Assembly: GCA_016710365.1 (NCBI GenBank)
Contig: JADJVW010000006.1
Location: forward strand, 165,055 to 229,054
Reading direction: 5' to 3'
Source of the DNA: Candidatus Caldilinea saccharophila
GTDB lineage: Bacteria; Chloroflexota; Anaerolineae; Caldilineales; Caldilineaceae
Length of the DNA: 64,000 nt
Shown here: piece after piece, positions 9,343 through 18,112 of the stretch
Layout of the letters: every line of letters starts with the position of its first letter
Numbering within the stretch: position 1 is the stretch's first letter
Notes under the pieces: model-generated
Seen by the model: the letters and a program-made list of their open reading frames with translations, nothing else
Databases searched by the model: none
Told to the model about the DNA's origin: nothing
Made by a program: the position numbers and the translations under genes

Positions 9343-12300
9343 CCCAGCGCGCCTCGTGATCGTCGTTCACGGCGACGCCACACTCGAGCAGCAGCGAGCT
9401 ACTGCACGCGCTGCGCTGGCGCGTGTCGCCCCTCGCCCATCGCCCCTCGCCCCTGCCCAACTCGCCCTTCGCCCCTCGCCCATCGCCAAAGGCATCTACT
9501 GGTCGCCCGCGCCGATGACCAGCGCGGTGGGCTTTGTCTTTACACCGGCTGCGGCTGCTTACCAGGGCATGGGACGCGAACTGCTCTTTGCCTTGCCGTC
9601 GCTGGGCGACCAGGTGCTCGGCAAATTTCCATGCCTGGCGCGCACGCAGGATTGGCTGGCCACCGTGCCACGTCCGGTGACCGGCGACCCGTTCCAGATT
9701 TTGCAGGGCTGCGCGCTGCTTTCGCAACTGCACGCCACGCTGACACAGGATTGGCTTAGCCTCAAGCCCGACGCAGTGCTCGGCGTGTCGTCGGGTGAGA
9801 CCAATTCGATGTTTGCCACCGGCGCCTGGCACGACATGGACGCCATGTTCGCCGAGATTGATGCCTCCGGGATGTACACGCGAGAGATCGCTGGCGAGTA
9901 TCGCGCCGCCAAACGGGCCTGGCAGGATCGCGATCCCGGGCCGATCGAGTGGGCTGGGTGGCGCGTGCTGGCGCCGGTGGCCGAGGTCGAAGCGGCGCTG
10001 GCAGGCGAGGAATTTGCCTACCTCACCATGATCAACGCCCCGGCCGACTGCCTGGTAGCGGGTCAGGCGGCCGCATGCCGCCGCGTCGTCGCGAAGATCG
10101 GCGTGCATCGCTGTGTCGAAAACGCCAACGAGATCATCGCCCATCACCCGGCCGTGAAGAGTTGGGAAGCCGAATGGCGCGCCATCCATCACCGGGAAAC
10201 ACAGCCGGTGGCAGGCGTGCGCTTCTATTCCAACGCGCGCAGCGGCGTCTACGCGCCGGACCGTGAGACGGTGGCCGATGCCCTGACCGACCAGGCGACC
10301 GCCGGCGTTGACTTTCGCCGCGTGGTCGAGGCGGCGTGGCACGATGGCGTGCGCATCTTTGTCGAGCACGGGCCGCGCAATGTGTGCAGCGGCTGGATCC
10401 GCAGCATCCTGGGCGAGCGGGCGCATCTCGCCGTCGCGCTGGATCGACCGCAGCATGGCGTCGAGCAACTGCTCGATGCGGTGGCGCAACTGGTGGCTGC
10501 CGGCGTCGCCGTCGATTATCGCGCGCTCAACGATGCCCTGGCTGCACCGTCGCCGCAGCCGGCATCAACCGCGCCGTCCACGCGCACCCTTTCCTTGCCT
10601 GCTCATTACCCGCCCGTCATCCTGCCTGCGCCCGCACCGCTGCGTACGTCACAGCCCGCTGCGCCGAGAGAAGCGATCCCAATGCAACCGACTATCCAAC
10701 GCATGGCGCCACCGCCGCCGCTGCCGCCGGTGTTGGCCGCCGCCGCCAGCCAGAGTCCACGCAACCTGCCACCGATCAGTCCTACACAGCCCGCGCCGCG
10801 GCCCGCCCCGGCGCCTGTTCAAGCCGCCGCCCCACCGCCGCCACCCGCGGCGTCTGTTGCTGCGCCGCGCATCAACGCCCCCGTCAGCCCCTCTATCGCG
10901 CCAGCACCCACGCCCCGGCCGGAGCCTATCCACGCGCAGATGGTGGAGCAACTGACCACCTTTCACGGCAAGGTGTCGGCAGCGCATCAGCACTTCCTGG
11001 CGCAGCAGGCGCGGGCGATGGAGCTATTGGCCGCACTGTACGGCGGGGCAGCGACGATGCCACCGTCCATATCCCTGGGGCCGGAGACGGCAACGGACGC
11101 GCCTCTGTCTGATCCGGGAGCGCAACAGCCAGCGGTAGAAGCAGCCAGCACTGCGCCTCGCACGTCCGCACTGCAATCTCTACGAACAGAAACGGATTCG
11201 GCAACTCAGCTTGCTGCGGAGCAACAACGGGTCGAGCCGGGCATGGCTGGGGCTGGCAAGGCTGCGCCTGCGGTGACAGACCGTGCGAACGAGACGCCTT
11301 CAGCGCCCCCAACTTCACAATCCACAATTCACCATTCACAATCCACAATTCCTGGAGCCCCCCCCTCGCCCCTCGCCCCTCGCCCCTCGCCCGTACGCCA
11401 GCATCGCAACCGCTATCCCGGCCCGTCGCTGGATCGCAGGCAGCTCGAACACGTGGCGTCGGGCAAGATTTCCGAGGTGCTGGGGCCGATCTTTGCGCAG
11501 CAGGATGACTTTGTGCGCCAGGTGCGTATGCCCATGCCGCCGCTGCTGCTGGCCGACCGTGTGCTGGGCATCGACGCCGAAGCCGGTGCGGTCGGGCAGA
11601 AGGGTGTGATCTGGACGGAGACCGACATCGCGCCGGATGCGTGGTATCTGCACAACGGGCGCATGCCCGTGGGCGTGCTCATCGAGTCGGGGCAGGCCGA
11701 TCTGCTGCTGGTTTCCTATCTCGGCGCCGACTTTGTCAACAAGGGCGAGCGCGTCTACCGGCTGCTGGGCTGCGAGGTGACCTTTCGCGCCGAACTGCCG
11801 CAGGTGGGTGAGACGCTACAGTATGAGATTCACCTGGACGGCTATGCCCAGCACGGCCCTGTGCGCATCTTTTTCTTTCACTACGACTGCTTCAGCGGCG
11901 ACCGGCTGATCTTCTCCGTGCGTGAGGGGCAGGCCGGCTTCTTCACCGACGACGAACTGACCCACTCCAACGGCGTGATCTGGGACGCACGCACCGCGGA
12001 GATCGTCCAGACCCCGCGGCTCGACGCGCCGGCCGTGCGCTGTACGCGCAATTCCTTCACCGCGGAGCAGGTGATCGCCTTCTCGGAGGGTCGCGTTGTC
12101 GAGTGCTTTGGCGAGACCTTCCGCGCCGCCGAAACGCATGTGCGCACGCCTGCCATCGCGCGCGGGCGCATGTTGTTCTTCCAAGAGGTGGTGACTTTCG
12201 ACCCGACCGGCGGGCCGTGGGGGCGTGGCTATCTGCGCGCCGACGACCATTTGACGCCCGACAAGTGGTTCTTCCACGGCCACTTCAAGAACGACCCCTG

Positions 12301-15300
12301 CATGCCCGGCACGATGATGTTCGAAGGCTGTTTGCAGACCATGGCCTTCTACATGGCGGGCCTCGGCTATACGCTGGATCGCGATGGCTGGCGTTTTGAG
12401 CCGGTGCAGGACGAACTGTACAAGCTCGTCTGCCGCGGCCAGGTGATTCCGTCCAACAAGCATGTCGTCTACGAAGTTTTCGTGGAAGAGGTGATCCACG
12501 GGCCGACGCCGACGCTCTACGCCGACCTGCTGGTGACGGTCGACGGGCTGGCGGCGTTTCACTGCCGGCGCATGGGGCTGCGTCTGGTTCCAGCCTTCCC
12601 GCTGGAAAGCCGCCAATCGCTGCTGGATGGCGTGGAACTGCACGACCCGGACCCTGCACGCAACGCGCGCACGCCCGACCATGTCTACGACCCGCGCTCC
12701 ATTGCTGCGTGTGCGTGGGGCGCGCCGTCGGATGCGTTCGGCGAACTCTTTGCGCGCTTCGACGGGCCGGAACGCTGCCCGCGCCTGCCGGGGCCACCCT
12801 ATCTCTTCATGACGCGCATCACGGCCATCGACGCGCCAAAAGGGATGCCGGTCAGCGGCGGGACGCTGGAGGCCGAGTATCAGATCCCACCGGACGCCTG
12901 GTATTTCAGCGAGAACGGCGCCCGCACCATGCCCTATGCCGTACTGCTCGAGGCCGCGCTGCAACCGTGCGGCTGGTTCGCCTCCTACAAGGGGTCGGTG
13001 CTGCACAGCGACGAGGAACTCTACTTCCGCAACCTCGATGGCACGGCAACGCAGCATTGCGAAGTCTTCCCGGAGGATGGCCTGCTGCGCACGCACGTCC
13101 GCAACACCAGCCTCAGCCGGCTCGGTGCGATGACCATCGTCGGCTTTGAGGTCGAATGTTTCGTCGGCGACGCGCTCGTCTTTGACATGACGACGACCTT
13201 TGGCTTTTTCCCTGCGGCGGCGCTGGCAAGCCAGGCCGGTCTGCCCGTCACCGACGCGCTGCGCGAAAAATTGGCTGCGCCGAGCGACTTCCGCCGCGAG
13301 CTGCGCCCACGGCCGCCGCGCTATTTCAACACGCGGCCGGCGCTGCCCGGCCCCATGCTGCTGCTGCTCGACCGCATCACCGGCTACTGGCCCGATGGCG
13401 GCCAAGCCGGACTGGGCCGCGTGCGCGCCGAGATCGACGTCAACCCACAGGATTGGTTCTTCAAGTGCCACTTCATGGGCGACTCGGTACAGCCGGGGTC
13501 GCTGGGAATCGAGGCGATGATCCAGGCGTTGCAGTTCCTAATGCTGGAGGGACGAGGGACGAGGGGCGAGGGGCGGCCGCGCTTCGAGCCGATCCAGATC
13601 GGGGAGGCGATGACGTGGAAGTATCGCGGCCAAGTGCTGCCGACGGCCACGCGCGTCACGGTTGATCTGGAGATCGTCGAAACGGGTGACGATTATGCCG
13701 TCGCCAATGCCTCGCTGTGGGTGGATGGGCTGCGCATCTATGAGGCGGCGCGGCTCGGCATGCGGATTGTGGAGGAGGGGCGAGGGGCGAGGGGCGAGGA
13801 GCGCACGACCGGCGATAACGTGCTCGACCCGGCGCAGGAAGCGTGGCTGGGCGACCACTGCCCGACGTGGACGGCGCCGGCGCTGGCGATGATGTCGATG
13901 GTGGATCGGCTGGCAGCGGGTGCGTTGATCCGTGCGCCGGGGCGCCAGGTGGTCGGGCTGCGCAACGTGCGCGTGCATCGCTGGCTGAGCTTTGCTGGCG
14001 GCGCACAGCGCGTCAAGACGTTGGGCCGGCCGGTGGGCGCTGACACTGTCGCCATGCACCTGCTGCTCTGGGAAGAGGAGACGCAGCGCTTCGTGCAGGT
14101 CGCCAGCGGTGAAGTGATGCTCACCGAGCACTGGCAACTGGCTGGTCGCCCGTGGCCCGCGCTGGCCGATGCGCAGCCGGAACCGAACCCTTATGCGGCG
14201 GGGGTGCTCTTCCACGGCCCGTCCTATCAACTGCTCACTGACCTCCAGATCGGCGACAGCGGCGCTACGTGCTGGCTGGATCTGGATGCCAGCGGCGTGC
14301 CCGTGGGTGCGCTCAACCAGGGGCTGCTCGATGCGGCGACGCACGGCATCCCGCATGATGCGCTCTGGCGCTGGAGTGCGGAGATTCCGGCGGATGTGGC
14401 GGCCTATCCGGTGGCGATCCCGTCGGCTCAGTTCTTCGGGCCAACGCCGGTGAGCGGCCGCGTGCGCTGCGAGGCGCGCTTCGCCGGCTTCCAGGGTGAC
14501 GATCGCCGCTTCCCCATGATTCGCGTGCAGATCATCGCCGCGGATGAAGTCTGGGCCGAGTTTATGCTGGTCGAGACGCTCTTTCCCAAAGGACCGCTGG
14601 GGCAAGCCGAGCCGGCCGCGCGGCGCGCCTTTCTCAGCGAACGACGCTTTGTGCCGGGCCTGGCGCTTTCCAGCTTCGACGACGAAGGCGTGACCAGCCT
14701 GCGCGTCGCCGACGTCCAGGCCAGCGACTGGCTGGCCGGCACCGTGGCATCGATCTATGCGCCAGAACTGCGCGAAATGCCGCTTGATGCAGAAGCGCTT
14801 GCTCAGATCGTGGCGATCAAGGAGCATGTCGCGCGGCAGTGGCAGGTGCATCCGGCGCAGGTGGTGGTGGGCAGAGAAGCGAGAAACCGAGTTTCTTTGA
14901 GAAACTCGGTTTCTGAGATTTCTGACGCGACCGTCGCTGAGGTGACTTCGCCGCAACTGCCGTTGCAGCGGGCGCAGGTGCAGGTATGGCGTGACGCGGA
15001 GATGTGGCGTGTGGCTGATGCCGGCGATGCCAGCGCCCTCGATCTGAGCGGCGTCCAGCGCTTCTGGCGCGAGCGCGCCAACGCCGGCGGTACGCTGGTC
15101 GAAGATATGACGCTGGCGCTCATGCAGCGCTTCATCCGTCGCGTGGAAATTGCCGATCCCGCGGCCTTTGCCGCGCTGCATGGACGCGGCGTGCTCTACC
15201 TGGCCAACCACCAGCTTGACCTGGAGTCGGCGCTCTTTGTGTCGCTGATTGCGACGGTGCAAGGCACGGTCACGACAGCGATCGCCCGCCAAGAGTTGGG

Positions 15301-16006
15301 CGAATCGTGGATCGGGCCGTATTTCGATATCTGCTTCCAGCACCCGCAGATCGCGGACCCGCACATGCTGCTGCTGATCGACCGCGACAGCCCGGAGGCG
15401 GTCTTCCAGGCGCTGGCCGACGCGCTGGAGCGCACGCGCATCGCGAACAATTCGCTGCTGGTGCATGTGGAGGGCAAACATGCGCTCGCCGCACGCCAGC
15501 CGGTGGAGGTGGTCAGCACCGCGCTGATCGATCTGGCCGTGGCCAAGAATGTGCCGATTATGCCGCTGCGCTTTGCCGGCGGGCTGCCGGTGACGCCGGT
15601 GAGCGAGCCGCTGGCCTTCCCGGTCGATTACGGCCAGCAGGACTTCCTGGTCGGCGCGCCGCTGCTGCCGGAAATGCTGGCGCCGCTGCCGTCGTCGGAG
15701 CGCCGCACGCGCGTGCTGGACGCACTCAACGGCTTTGGCGGGCGCTGGCGCGAGGAAACGTCAAATCTGGGCGACGCGGAGTTTGCCGCGGCGGTCGCTG
15801 CGTGGCGGCAAGAACGGGGCGTGTCGGAAGTTCAGGCTGTGCTCTACCGTACACTGGCCGCAGTAACCGATCCTGGCGCGGAGACGCGTTGGCTGCTGGA
15901 CAAAGTGCAAGGCAAACAGTCCACCGGTTCTGGGCAATCCGATGAAATCAAAAGATGGCTGGCAGTTGTGGAGACTCAGTTGTTAGGGATGGATGGGGAA
16001 CTGTAG
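9239..16006 (+). CDS. Pfa3/PfaC-like synthase, C-terminal part: AT, three DH regions, AGPAT-like acyltransferase
   Basis: 2255 residues from a TTG at 9239 that lacks a convincing ribosome site, hence probably the continuation of the KS-CLF gene. Domains in order: an acyltransferase with GVSSGE (about 9781-9800); a Pro/Ala-rich linker (about 10540-10920); a helical segment; two FabA-type double hot-dog dehydratases; a third dehydratase-like region starting WLGDHCPTW (about 13845); and a C-terminal PlsC/AGPAT-like acyltransferase (about 15050-15750, LYLANHQLDLESALF). The first dehydratase pair has WYLHNGRMPVG (about 11642) and FHGHFKNDPCMPG (about 12270-12310). The second has WYFSENGARTMPY (about 12900) and FKCHFMGDSVQPGSLG (about 13458-13510). 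The terminal acyltransferase suggests the product is moved directly onto glycerol phosphate or a lysolipid. That end domain is known from myxobacterial Pfa3, not from Shewanella PfaC. A 33-bp palindrome lies in frame at 14882-14914. Confidence 0.88.
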   Translation: MKKLGFWAGALHVFSGADAATVAEALERNEESNTDPARLVIVVHGDATLEQQRATARAALARVAPRPSPLAPAQLALRPSPIAKGIYWSPAPMTSAVGFVFTPAAAAYQGMGRELLFALPSLGDQVLGKFPCLARTQDWLATVPRPVTGDPFQILQGCALLSQLHATLTQDWLSLKPDAVLGVSSGETNSMFATGAWHDMDAMFAEIDASGMYTREIAGEYRAAKRAWQDRDPGPIEWAGWRVLAPVAEVEAALAGEEFAYLTMINAPADCLVAGQAAACRRVVAKIGVHRCVENANEIIAHHPAVKSWEAEWRAIHHRETQPVAGVRFYSNARSGVYAPDRETVADALTDQATAGVDFRRVVEAAWHDGVRIFVEHGPRNVCSGWIRSILGERAHLAVALDRPQHGVEQLLDAVAQLVAAGVAVDYRALNDALAAPSPQPASTAPSTRTLSLPAHYPPVILPAPAPLRTSQPAAPREAIPMQPTIQRMAPPPPLPPVLAAAASQSPRNLPPISPTQPAPRPAPAPVQAAAPPPPPAASVAAPRINAPVSPSIAPAPTPRPEPIHAQMVEQLTTFHGKVSAAHQHFLAQQARAMELLAALYGGAATMPPSISLGPETATDAPLSDPGAQQPAVEAASTAPRTSALQSLRTETDSATQLAAEQQRVEPGMAGAGKAAPAVTDRANETPSAPPTSQSTIHHSQSTIPGAPPSPLAPRPSPVRQHRNRYPGPSLDRRQLEHVASGKISEVLGPIFAQQDDFVRQVRMPMPPLLLADRVLGIDAEAGAVGQKGVIWTETDIAPDAWYLHNGRMPVGVLIESGQADLLLVSYLGADFVNKGERVYRLLGCEVTFRAELPQVGETLQYEIHLDGYAQHGPVRIFFFHYDCFSGDRLIFSVREGQAGFFTDDELTHSNGVIWDARTAEIVQTPRLDAPAVRCTRNSFTAEQVIAFSEGRVVECFGETFRAAETHVRTPAIARGRMLFFQEVVTFDPTGGPWGRGYLRADDHLTPDKWFFHGHFKNDPCMPGTMMFEGCLQTMAFYMAGLGYTLDRDGWRFEPVQDELYKLVCRGQVIPSNKHVVYEVFVEEVIHGPTPTLYADLLVTVDGLAAFHCRRMGLRLVPAFPLESRQSLLDGVELHDPDPARNARTPDHVYDPRSIAACAWGAPSDAFGELFARFDGPERCPRLPGPPYLFMTRITAIDAPKGMPVSGGTLEAEYQIPPDAWYFSENGARTMPYAVLLEAALQPCGWFASYKGSVLHSDEELYFRNLDGTATQHCEVFPEDGLLRTHVRNTSLSRLGAMTIVGFEVECFVGDALVFDMTTTFGFFPAAALASQAGLPVTDALREKLAAPSDFRRELRPRPPRYFNTRPALPGPMLLLLDRITGYWPDGGQAGLGRVRAEIDVNPQDWFFKCHFMGDSVQPGSLGIEAMIQALQFLMLEGRGTRGEGRPRFEPIQIGEAMTWKYRGQVLPTATRVTVDLEIVETGDDYAVANASLWVDGLRIYEAARLGMRIVEEGRGARGEERTTGDNVLDPAQEAWLGDHCPTWTAPALAMMSMVDRLAAGALIRAPGRQVVGLRNVRVHRWLSFAGGAQRVKTLGRPVGADTVAMHLLLWEEETQRFVQVASGEVMLTEHWQLAGRPWPALADAQPEPNPYAAGVLFHGPSYQLLTDLQIGDSGATCWLDLDASGVPVGALNQGLLDAATHGIPHDALWRWSAEIPADVAAYPVAIPSAQFFGPTPVSGRVRCEARFAGFQGDDRRFPMIRVQIIAADEVWAEFMLVETLFPKGPLGQAEPAARRAFLSERRFVPGLALSSFDDEGVTSLRVADVQASDWLAGTVASIYAPELREMPLDAEALAQIVAIKEHVARQWQVHPAQVVVGREARNRVSLRNSVSEISDATVAEVTSPQLPLQRAQVQVWRDAEMWRVADAGDASALDLSGVQRFWRERANAGGTLVEDMTLALMQRFIRRVEIADPAAFAALHGRGVLYLANHQLDLESALFVSLIATVQGTVTTAIARQELGESWIGPYFDICFQHPQIADPHMLLLIDRDSPEAVFQALADALERTRIANNSLLVHVEGKHALAARQPVEVVSTALIDLAVAKNVPIMPLRFAGGLPVTPVSEPLAFPVDYGQQDFLVGAPLLPEMLAPLPSSERRTRVLDALNGFGGRWREETSNLGDAEFAAAVAAWRQERGVSEVQAVLYRTLAAVTDPGAETRWLLDKVQGKQSTGSGQSDEIKRWLAVVETQLLGMDGEL
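9427..9484. repeat. C-rich interspersed repeat tract (CCCCTCGCC family) in the AT linker
   Basis: Two blocks of GCCCCTCGCCC-like units separated by a short spacer, translated as APRPSPLAPA and LALRPSPIA. The same unit occurs in frame at about 2706-2730, 3118-3146, 3766-3790, 4378-4404, 6418-6443, 8155-8175 and 8909-8933. It appears reversed (GAGGGGCGAGGGG) at about 2891-2912, 13546-13576, 13776-13800 and 57911-57930. Confidence 0.8.
11315..11393. repeat. Composite repeat tract in the pre-dehydratase linker
   Basis: Direct repeats of ACAATCCACAATTC at about 11320-11352 run straight into a C-rich CCCCTCGCC block at about 11360-11393. The frame stays open and gives a low-complexity linker (SQSTIHHSQSTI then APRPSP). 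This shows two repeat families stacked in one coding linker. Confidence 0.8.
14882..14914. repeat. 33-bp interspersed palindrome, copy C (between DH' and acyltransferase)
   Basis: Same arms as copies A and B, with a slightly different centre (TTTCTTTGAGAAA). It is read in frame as ARNRVSLRNSVSE in the linker before the terminal acyltransferase, a different frame and peptide from copies A and B. Confidence 0.85.
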
Positions 16007-16076
16007 TGTTGCCAGCAGAGCGCTTGGTCAGCCTGATGGTCTGTCAACCAAGAAGCTTGGGTTTGGCTGATGGAAA

Positions 16077-16223
16077 GGGAACACAGATAAACGCCGATAG
16101 ACCCAGATAGACGCAGATGCCTGGCTGCTTGGCTCCTATCTGCGCTGATCCGACTTCATCTGCGCCTATCTGCGTGCGCTTGCTGTCGCTCTACCCAAAG
16201 TTTTATGCTTGACGGTCTACTAG
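16077..16223. repeat. 147-bp interspersed hairpin element, copy 1
   Basis: Begins GGGAACACAGATAAACGCCGATAG and ends TTGACGGTCTACTAG. Internal arms CAGATAGACGCAGAT and ATCTGCGCCTATCTG can pair. It follows the Pfa3-like stop by about 70 bp. A second copy, roughly 85% identical by eye, is at 49655-49802 after the transketolase genes. No transposase is present, so this is a non-autonomous or structural repeat. Confidence 0.85.
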
Positions 16224-16295
16224 TGTACAACAGCGCAAGTCAATCAACAGCGCCTTGCGCCCGCAGTGATATCGATGTCCCTACCGTTGATCCAT

Positions 16296-16424
16296 TTAGC
16301 CCATATGTAGTTGCGCCAACGTGCTGGTTTCATCATCGCCGCTCACGACGATGTCAGGCAGCAGCAAGGAGCGAGCGGTATAGCCGTTGTCGGGCTGCTT
16401 TGTCAGCAATACTGCATGTTCCAT
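16296..16424 (-). pseudogene. HicB-like antitoxin remnant (42 aa)
   Basis: ATG at 16424 has a good upstream GAGGTG on the minus strand. The peptide begins MEHAVLLTKQPDNGYTARSL and continues LPDIVVSGDDETSTLAQ, the partially degraded RNase H-like fold typical of HicB/UPF0150 N-termini. It stops after 42 residues where family members continue with a further helix and often a DNA-binding tail. No HicA partner is visible. I read it as a truncated leftover of a toxin-antitoxin pair. It could be a very short functional protein, but that is less likely. Confidence 0.55.
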
Positions 16425-16520
16425 CACACCTCACTTTTTTCATTCCAGTCGACTGATTGCGATCTTAGCACAGTACAAGCTTGTGGCAAACCACTTTGGC
16501 CGCCTATTACTATCGTAGAT

Positions 16521-16632
16521 GTAACGATACAGCCCTTGCCAAAAATCGACCACGGATTAGACGGATGAGGCGAATTTTCACGGATGTACTCCAAAAGGCA
16601 TTCGGCTTTTTCCGTCAAATCCGTGGCCTATG
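16521..16632. repeat. Nested hairpin element related to 60161-60301 (partial copy)
   Basis: Starts GTAACGATACAGCCC and contains GACCACGGATTAGACGG, with the complementary CAAATCCGTGGCC about 65 bp later (about 16613-16626). The longer copy at 60161-60301 shares the GTAACGAT(A/T)CAGCCC and ACCACGGATTAGAC blocks. The outer right arm is missing here. Confidence 0.7.
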
Positions 16633-16651
16633 GAAATTATGCTGAACTGTA

Positions 16652-17527
16652 CTATGTGGCTCGTTCCAAGACCTTACGCGCGGCTACCAGCATGGGCATG
16701 TCGACCATCTTGCCGTTGAAGGTGAAGGCGCCGGCGCCGGCGGCCTGCTGCGTCTCAAAGGCTTCGATCAGCCGTTGGGCATGGTCGAGCTCTGCGGGGG
16801 AAGGGGAGAAGGCGCGGTTGACGATCGGCGTCTGGTTGGGGTGGATGCAGGTCTTGCCGGTGTAGCCAAGCTGGCGGGCAAAGCGACTCTCCGCTTCCAG
16901 CCCGGCGTCGTCGTGGAAGTCGGTGAAGACCATGTCGAAGGCTTGCAGGTTGTACGCGGCCGCCGCCGTCACGACCGCGCTGCGTGCATAAAAGACTTCC
17001 CATGCCGCCGGCGTGCGCACCGCACCGATGTCGCCGGCCAGATCCTCGGCGCCGAAGATCAGCCCCTCCAGCCGTGGGGTGGCGCGGGCGATCTCCTGGA
17101 GGTTCATCACACCGAGCGCGGTCTCGATCATGGCAAACAGGCGAAGCGCGCCAGCCTCCAGGCCCAGTCGCAGCTCTGCGGCCTCCAGCAGCCGGTCGAT
17201 GGCGTGAAGGTCGGCGGCTTCCTCAGCTTTGGGGATAATGTAGCCGTCGGGCCGCCGGGCCGCCGTGGCCTCGATTTCGGCAGGCGGCAGGCCGGTGCTG
17301 ACGTGGTTGAGACGCACCAGCCGCTCGCGGCCGCCGAAGTCGAGCGTCTGCAGCGCCTCGCTCACCGTCGTGCGCGCCTCCACTTTGCGCTTCTGCGCCA
17401 CGCCATCTTCTAAATCCAGAATGACGCTGTCGACTTCCCAGCCCGCGGCCTTCTGGATCTTCTTCATGCTGTCGCCGGGCATGAACAACAGCGACCGGCG
17501 GGCAAAATGCTCATTCTGAAGTGCCAT
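16652..17527 (-). CDS. HpcH/HpaI aldolase/citrate-lyase beta-like (CitE family) protein
   Basis: About 291 residues, the normal size for CitE-like proteins, which cleave or form C-C bonds in acyl-CoA or free 3-hydroxy acids (for example malyl-CoA or citramalyl-CoA) with Mg2+. Visible family motifs: RSLLFMPGDSMKK (substrate/CoA loop), DSVILDLEDGVA with the metal-binding acidic residues, RLNHVSTG with the conserved Arg, FAMIETALGVMN with the catalytic Glu, IFGAEDLAGDIG, and GYTGKTCIHPNQ. I chose the ATG at 17527, five bases after AGGAG; the ATG just upstream (17530) would sit too close to it. The gene stands alone here, with no CoA-transferase or acyl carrier partner beside it, so the substrate cannot be named. 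Confidence 0.88.
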   Translation of the reverse strand: MALQNEHFARRSLLFMPGDSMKKIQKAAGWEVDSVILDLEDGVAQKRKVEARTTVSEALQTLDFGGRERLVRLNHVSTGLPPAEIEATAARRPDGYIIPKAEEAADLHAIDRLLEAAELRLGLEAGALRLFAMIETALGVMNLQEIARATPRLEGLIFGAEDLAGDIGAVRTPAAWEVFYARSAVVTAAAAYNLQAFDMVFTDFHDDAGLEAESRFARQLGYTGKTCIHPNQTPIVNRAFSPSPAELDHAQRLIEAFETQQAAGAGAFTFNGKMVDMPMLVAARKVLERAT

Positions 17528-17664
17528 CATTGCTCCTGAACCTAAACCCACCGCCACAAAGATATCCAAGCAAGCGGCGCGAGCGAGCGACCAAAGATCA
17601 TTTTGAGTAATGCTTGGCGCCGCCGCATGTCCTTTACGCCCCGATGTTTATTTCGACCAACCGC

Positions 17665-17850
17665 TCAGGGGCGGACGCGCCCGAGCATCCATTCTGCGCG
17701 CTGCAAGGCAACTCTTTCCACTGCCACGCGCTGGTGTTCGTAAGCCTCTGCATCGGGCGCTGCAAGCAGCGCCACCGCATGTTGCCACACCGTCTCACGC
17801 CAGTCCACGATCATGCGCTCAGTCACCCGCAAACAAGGCGCAAACGTCAT
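17665..17850 (-). CDS. Possible small hypothetical protein (61 aa); surrounding 17531-18112 otherwise without a clear gene
   Basis: A short minus-strand frame beginning MTFAPCLRVTERMIVDWRE. I do not recognise it and see no strong ribosome site. It lies in a 580 bp gap between the CitE-like gene and ada in which I find no other supported gene, repeat or RNA. It may be a fragment of a decayed gene or a chance frame. Confidence 0.2.
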   Translation of the reverse strand: MTFAPCLRVTERMIVDWRETVWQHAVALLAAPDAEAYEHQRVAVERVALQRAEWMLGRVRP

Positions 17851-18112
17851 TGCCGCACTCTATGATGCTTTGGCTGGTCAGCCCTTCATTCCTTTCCCTG
17901 TGCCTGCCTCAGCCTGAATAGTTACGATTCTACCTCACTCAGAGGCGCTCTCATTGCTTAATCCACGCTATTTCGTAGTGTTACCCTTTCCTCAACGATT
18001 TACGCAAATAAACGTTGCGCGAACGCGTGCGGTTCATCAAAATGTTAGGTGACGAGTTCAGCCGCCTATTGGAAAACGAGTTGGGGCAAAGGCATGGCTT
18101 TAGCAACGCTCT

